Shown in pieces: positions 6,888 through 10,358 of a stretch of 10,358 bases of DNA. Each line of letters starts with the position of its first letter. Within the stretch, counting starts at the first letter, position 1. The DNA comes from Paludibacter sp. (GTDB lineage Bacteria > Bacteroidota > Bacteroidia > Bacteroidales > Paludibacteraceae): contig JAQTOL010000073.1 of assembly GCA_028748945.1 (NCBI GenBank), forward strand, positions 1 through 10,358, written 5' to 3'. The translations under genes and the position numbers were made by a program. Below the pieces are notes generated by a model. The model had not been told where the DNA came from. It ran no database searches and saw only the letters and a program-made list of their open reading frames with translations.

Positions 6888-6896
6888 TATTGATGT

Positions 6897-8321
6897 TTAT
6901 TCTTCACCCATTGCTTTTTTGAATATTTTTTGAGCCAAAACGTTATCCACTTTTCCACAAGGACCCGAAATACAACCTCCCTCACATGCCATAACTTCAA
7001 TAAAATTTCCGGGTGCTTTTCCTTTTGCATATGCCTTCAGTAGTCCGATATTTTTTTTAGTTATATTGGAAACCTGAACCGGTTTTATCCCTAACGTGGG
7101 ATACATTTTTTCAATTGCAGAAATAACCCCTCCGGAACGTGCGAACCCCCTTCCGGATAATGGTGCGGAAGTGGAAACATGATCAGTTTTATTCATTTCA
7201 ATGGATAATCCCGAGAAAATGCAATCCAGTTCTTCGAAAGTAATGATATAATCTATCAGGTCGTTTTCCGCCACCTCTTTTCTTTTGCCAACGCATGGTC
7301 CAATAAATACAATTTTTGCATCCGGATACTTTGCTTTGGCCATTTGAGCAGTATAATACATGGGTGATTTAGTATGTGAAACAAAAGGTTTCATCTCATG
7401 TAAGTGTTTGTTTACCAGTTCAACATACGAAGGACAACATGAAGTTGTCATAAATTGCTGGCCATTTTCCAACTTATCCTGCAGTTCTTCACCTTCCTGC
7501 TTTGTAGTTTCCATTGCACCGTATGCAACTTCCATAACATCAATAAACCCAATCTGACCTACCGCTTCGCCAATTTCTCCAATTGAATTATCAAATTGTG
7601 ATTGAACGGACGGAGCCATAATAGCTACTAATTTTTCATTTCGTTCAAGGGCTGACAAAATATCAAATACCTGTGAGACTTCGAATATTGAACCAAAAGG
7701 GCAGGCATTGATACATTTACCACAGAAAATACATATACTTTCATCAATGTGTTCAATACCATTTTCATCTTTTTGGATGGCTTTAACCGGACAAACTTCT
7801 TCACACGGTATAGGAATGTAAACAATGGAATGATAAGGACATGCTTCTTTACAAATTCCACAATTTATGCATTTACTGTGATTGATATGAGCCTGACCAT
7901 TTTCCATAAAGCTTATGGCATCTTTCGGACAATTCATATAGCACGAACGGGCAACACAACCTTTACATAAATTGGTTATAACATAATTTGTTTTAACACA
8001 GGCAGTACAGGCTTCATCTACAACTGTCAAAATATTCTTTCTGGTTTCTTTGCGTACGAGTGCTTTTTGAGCGTAAACCGATAGAGGTGTCAATTCATCT
8101 TCCTCTTCATCCACACTAAAACCCAGTATCGGTAACATTTTGTATTTTAGTACTGCACGCTCTTTGTGAATACAACATCTGCCTCGTGCCTGTACATTTT
8201 TTGGTGACATTTTTATGGGTAGACGATCAATTTCAGAGATCAAAGTTCCCTCACTGTACAGTTTTATGAGTTTTGACATCAAATCTCTTCGTACGATTAA
8301 CGTGTTGTTTACAAAAGCCAT
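6897..8321 (-). CDS. [FeFe] hydrogenase with N-terminal Fe-S domains, group-B-like
   Basis: A 474-residue protein that should reduce protons to H2 (or the reverse) in the cytoplasm, probably with ferredoxin. The N part (to about residue 100) contains GRCCIHKERAVLKY, seen in this subgroup. Cysteine-rich Fe-S modules follow: C105/C108, C119-C122-C127-C131P, C151-C154-C157-C161P, C173-C177P and C197-C200-C203-C207P. The H-cluster domain has TSCCPSYV (C295, C296), GPCVGKRKE (C343, K346), FARSGGV and MACEGGCISGPCG (C446, C450). These keep every H-cluster cysteine, but GP replaces the MP of group A, and SGPCG replaces GGGQ, with an extra C455. That pattern fits the group B monomeric enzymes of Bacteroidota and Clostridia. 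No PAS domain, no partner subunit and no HydEFG maturase gene are in the window. A promoter with a palindrome lies directly upstream. Confidence 0.93.
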   Translation of the reverse strand: MAFVNNTLIVRRDLMSKLIKLYSEGTLISEIDRLPIKMSPKNVQARGRCCIHKERAVLKYKMLPILGFSVDEEEDELTPLSVYAQKALVRKETRKNILTVVDEACTACVKTNYVITNLCKGCVARSCYMNCPKDAISFMENGQAHINHSKCINCGICKEACPYHSIVYIPIPCEEVCPVKAIQKDENGIEHIDESICIFCGKCINACPFGSIFEVSQVFDILSALERNEKLVAIMAPSVQSQFDNSIGEIGEAVGQIGFIDVMEVAYGAMETTKQEGEELQDKLENGQQFMTTSCCPSYVELVNKHLHEMKPFVSHTKSPMYYTAQMAKAKYPDAKIVFIGPCVGKRKEVAENDLIDYIITFEELDCIFSGLSIEMNKTDHVSTSAPLSGRGFARSGGVISAIEKMYPTLGIKPVQVSNITKKNIGLLKAYAKGKAPGNFIEVMACEGGCISGPCGKVDNVLAQKIFKKAMGEE

Positions 8322-8356
8322 TTTTCAGTTTTAGTTAGTTTTACCAGTTGAGGGCG

Positions 8357-8364
8357 CAAAGGTA
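8357..8364 (-). promoter_or_regulatory. -7 box of the hydrogenase gene
   Basis: On the minus strand this reads TACCTTTG, an exact match to TAnnTTTG and followed by C as in many Bacteroidota promoters. It lies about 36 bases before the start codon. No TTG is present at the -33 place, which is instead filled by an inverted repeat, so the promoter may need an activator. Confidence 0.75.
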
Positions 8365-8369
8365 GTCAT

Positions 8370-8403
8370 TTTTTAATTAAAGAAATAATTCTTTAATTAA
8401 AAA
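8370..8403. promoter_or_regulatory. Perfect 15-bp inverted repeat over the hydrogenase -33 region (possible operator)
   Basis: Arms TTTTTAATTAAAGAA (8370-8384) and TTCTTTAATTAAAAA (8389-8403) surround ATAA. It starts 6 bases upstream of the -7 box, so it covers roughly -20 to -53. The half-site spacing (AAAGAA-N4-TTCTTT) recalls the layout of redox regulators such as Rex (TTGTGAA-N4-TTCACAA), but the bases differ, so the regulator is unknown. Confidence 0.6.
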
Positions 8404-8444
8404 GTTTTTTTATGGAAGTTTATTTTGAATTTGAGAAATAAAGA

Positions 8445-8477
8445 AAGAGACTATCCACATTTGATGGACAGTCTCTT
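8445..8477 (-). terminator. Intrinsic terminator of the propeller-protein gene
   Basis: Arms 8445-8457 and 8465-8477 pair over 13 positions (AAGAGACT.TCCA against TGGA.AGTCTCTT) with a 7-base loop. The single mismatch is A-C on the plus strand but U-G, a permitted pair, in minus-strand RNA. A T-rich stretch (TCTTTATTTCTC) follows on the minus strand. It is about 60 bases after the stop codon of the upstream minus-strand gene. Confidence 0.8.
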
Positions 8478-8538
8478 AACAGAAATCTTTAAAAATATTC
8501 AAAAATCTTTATTGTCTAAATATTAAAAGTAATATCAA

Positions 8539-10358
8539 TTAAAATTCTATAGAGGCTAAACCGCCTCCCAGAGTTCCTAACCAAATTTTATTTTGATTCT
8601 TTTCTATCGCAATCGACAATACATTATCATTAGGCAGTTCAGAGTTTGAAGTATTATAAACCGTCCATTCGTTTCCTTTCAATCTCGACAAACCGTTACC
8701 AACAGTTCCAATCCATACACTTCCATCATCCGTAAATCCAAAAGAACGTATATAATTACCGGATAAACCTGAATTAAATGTATTATAAATTGTCCAAACC
8801 GAACCGTTGAATTTGGCTACACCGTTATATGTTCCAAACCATAAATTGCCATTTGGGTCAACTGAAATCGAATAAATATCATCTGAAGGTAAGGGGGAAT
8901 TGTAGCTATTGTAATTGGTATAATTTGTTCCATCAAATTTTACAATTCCTGAAAATGCTGTGCCAATCCAAATATCACCACTTTTGTCAATTGCTAAACT
9001 ATATATCTTGGTATTAGGAATTCCTGAATTTGAAGAGTTGTATATCGTCCATGTACTATCATTGAATTTTACCAAACCTGCTTCCCTCGTACCAATCCAT
9101 TTAGTATTATTTGAGTCAACAGCGACAGCATAAATGTAATTGTCCGGTAAGTTAGAATTTACAGTATTGTAATTAGTCCAGGTAGAGTCATTAAACCTGT
9201 TTAATCCTTCGCCTACAATCCATTTGTCACCTTTTTTATCAATAACAAGATTTCCTCCGTGAACGGTTGAAATTTTATCATTTGTATAATTAGTCCAGTT
9301 ACTTCCGTTAAACTTATCCATAATTGTTGATAAATTTGAACCAATCCATTTATTATTCAGACTATCAATCGTTACGGCAAATATATTGTTGTTAGATAAA
9401 CCTGAATTAGAAGTATTATACACTGTCCATTTTACCTGAATTGCAGAATCATTTTTAAGCGTGGAAAAACTCACTTGAATGTCGTACGCTGTCCCGATAC
9501 TATTAGTTGCATACGCTCTTGCATAATAAGTTGTATTGGGCAATAAACCCGCAATATTGCAATTATAAACACCTGCTCCAACTCCGGCAGAACTCTTATT
9601 ATCAGAAATAGTCGGATTTTGACTAATACTCCAACAAACGCCACGATCTGTAACAGGTGATCCACCATCGGAGCCAATTTTACCGGTACATATTGCAGAT
9701 GAATCGGTTATTGAAGATATATTTGAAAGTACAAAAGAGGGCAGTGTACTGTTTGTTGTTGAATCTTTTATACAACGAACACTAAATCCACACTTTTTAC
9801 CATCGGAGTTATATTCAAAGGCTGAACTGGTATTTGACAATATATATCGACCACCCTTATTGTTTACTTCTGTTGATGACCAAAATACCCCCCACATTCC
9901 TGAGTTATGATAATCTCCGGTTATGCTTGACCGGTAGCCACCGGGAAGAGCTGTGAATCCGCTACTGTTGGTTGCATCACTATTTCCAGCATACCAATGT
10001 GTATTTCCAGATTCTTTTAACAAAGATCCGGCAAGCGGATATCCACCCAAATGATTTGCAAGTGTGTCTATTTCTGATTGTGTTGGAACATGCCAGCCAA
10101 TTGGAGCCAGTTTGCCTGTATTAACTGTATACCAACTGTCTAACGCTCCATATGTATCTTTTGAATCTAATAAAATATTACTATACCAACAATAACCCGG
10201 AGTTGTCAAATTGGACCATTCGTAGCCATCTGAAACGAGAGGTATTGTTGAACCATCATTAAACTTTGTCGTTTTAAGGTTTTCCACCATCCAGGTTTGA
10301 GTCCCGATTTTCACAGTATGGTATGTATTTCCATCAATATCGGTAACTGTTTGTTCTG
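8539..10358 (-). CDS. Large exported protein: Fib_succ_major domain + FN3-like domain + seven-repeat propeller (5' end outside window)
   Basis: The frame remains open to the window end. The in-frame GTG at 10314 is not the start, because the codons above it read TVTDIDGNTYHTV, the usual beginning of the Fibrobacter succinogenes major paralogous domain. Counting from that GTG: residues 1-182 are this domain (KIGTQTWMVENLKT, GWHVPT, ALPGGYR, WSSTE, GFSVRCIKD). Residues 190-287 are an FN3-like unit of the Bacteroidota type (GVCWSISQNPTI, LLPNTTYYARAYATNS). Residues 294-591 are seven repeats of about 43 residues of the Reg_prop type (WTxYNxxNSxLPxxxIYxxxxDxxGxxWIGTxxxGxxKFNG). The chain ends at the last blade (ASIEF) without a type IX secretion tail domain, so it may be a lipoprotein or secreted another way. 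The role is probably surface binding or structural; no catalytic site is seen. Confidence 0.88.
   Translation of the reverse strand, partial: EQTVTDIDGNTYHTVKIGTQTWMVENLKTTKFNDGSTIPLVSDGYEWSNLTTPGYCWYSNILLDSKDTYGALDSWYTVNTGKLAPIGWHVPTQSEIDTLANHLGGYPLAGSLLKESGNTHWYAGNSDATNSSGFTALPGGYRSSITGDYHNSGMWGVFWSSTEVNNKGGRYILSNTSSAFEYNSDGKKCGFSVRCIKDSTTNSTLPSFVLSNISSITDSSAICTGKIGSDGGSPVTDRGVCWSISQNPTISDNKSSAGVGAGVYNCNIAGLLPNTTYYARAYATNSIGTAYDIQVSFSTLKNDSAIQVKWTVYNTSNSGLSNNNIFAVTIDSLNNKWIGSNLSTIMDKFNGSNWTNYTNDKISTVHGGNLVIDKKGDKWIVGEGLNRFNDSTWTNYNTVNSNLPDNYIYAVAVDSNNTKWIGTREAGLVKFNDSTWTIYNSSNSGIPNTKIYSLAIDKSGDIWIGTAFSGIVKFDGTNYTNYNSYNSPLPSDDIYSISVDPNGNLWFGTYNGVAKFNGSVWTIYNTFNSGLSGNYIRSFGFTDDGSVWIGTVGNGLSRLKGNEWTVYNTSNSELPNDNVLSIAIEKNQNKIWLGTLGGGLASIEF
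8542..9435 (-). repeat. Seven tandem propeller-blade repeats
   Basis: The units begin at the residues WTVYN, WTNYT, WTNYN, WTIYN, YTNYN, WTIYN and WTVYN, with a period of about 40-44 codons. Unit 2 is the most divergent: it lacks the NS-L-P loop, and WIVGEG stands in place of WIGT. Seven units are enough for one closed seven-bladed propeller. In two-component regulators of the hybrid type, Reg_prop units usually occur in larger numbers together with a Y_Y_Y domain, kinase and regulator; none of these is present here. Confidence 0.85.

Noticed and set aside
8370..8403. Plus-strand terminator formed by the 15-bp inverted repeat, with the T run at 8405-8411
   Set aside because: The stem is almost purely A-T and there is no plus-strand gene before it; its position on the hydrogenase promoter gives a better explanation.
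8542..9435. CRISPR-like or microsatellite repeat array
   Set aside because: The repeats are protein-level blades of about 43 codons with diverged DNA and no spacers.

Overview
The window looks like a piece of the chromosome of a fermentative, anaerobic member of the Bacteroidota, probably Bacteroidales or a near relative. The evidence is the AT-rich DNA, the Bacteroidota-type -7 boxes (TAnnTTTG) in front of the mce and hydrogenase genes, the lack of clear Shine-Dalgarno sequences, and the gene content: a succinate-to-propionate Na+ pump, a group-B-like [FeFe] hydrogenase, and a large protein with a Fibrobacter-succinogenes-type paralogous domain. The genus cannot be named from the window.

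Layout. (1) Bases 1-549 hold the 3' end of a TolC-type outer-membrane efflux protein. A small secreted or membrane protein with a nearly pure leucine tail follows (673-1104). A strong bidirectional terminator (1151-1184) closes this rightward block and also the leftward operon that faces it. (2) Bases 1215-5721, minus strand, are one operon read in the order mce - mmdA - oadG-like - biotin carrier - oadB-like. It encodes methylmalonyl-CoA epimerase and all subunits of a biotin-dependent, Na+-translocating methylmalonyl-CoA decarboxylase. Together they turn (R)-methylmalonyl-CoA, made from succinyl-CoA, into propionyl-CoA and CO2 while exporting Na+. The carrier subunit has two biotinyl domains instead of one. 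(3) Bases 5722-6335 are an AT-rich intergenic region with the mce promoter, a hairpin followed by a T run at the start of the mce leader, a 48-base imperfect palindrome, and a 19-bp hairpin that contains the start codon of the next gene. (4) Bases 6336-6887, plus strand, encode a lipoprotein with a thioredoxin-like fold and no redox cysteines. (5) Bases 6897-8321, minus strand, encode a [FeFe] hydrogenase with several Fe-S clusters; its promoter has a perfect 15-bp inverted repeat across the -33 region. (6) Bases 8539-10358, minus strand, are most of a large exported protein cut by the window end: Fib_succ_major domain, FN3-like domain, then a seven-repeat propeller.

The metabolic theme is disposal of fermentation electrons: the methylmalonyl-CoA pump serves the succinate-propionate branch and also earns a Na+ gradient, and the hydrogenase disposes of electrons as H2, probably from ferredoxin. 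Both promoters carry nearby palindromes or hairpins that could be control points. No transposon, CRISPR array, tRNA or rRNA was seen. The most unusual items are the tandem biotinyl domains, the start-codon hairpin and large palindrome at 6146-6346, and the palindrome on the hydrogenase promoter.
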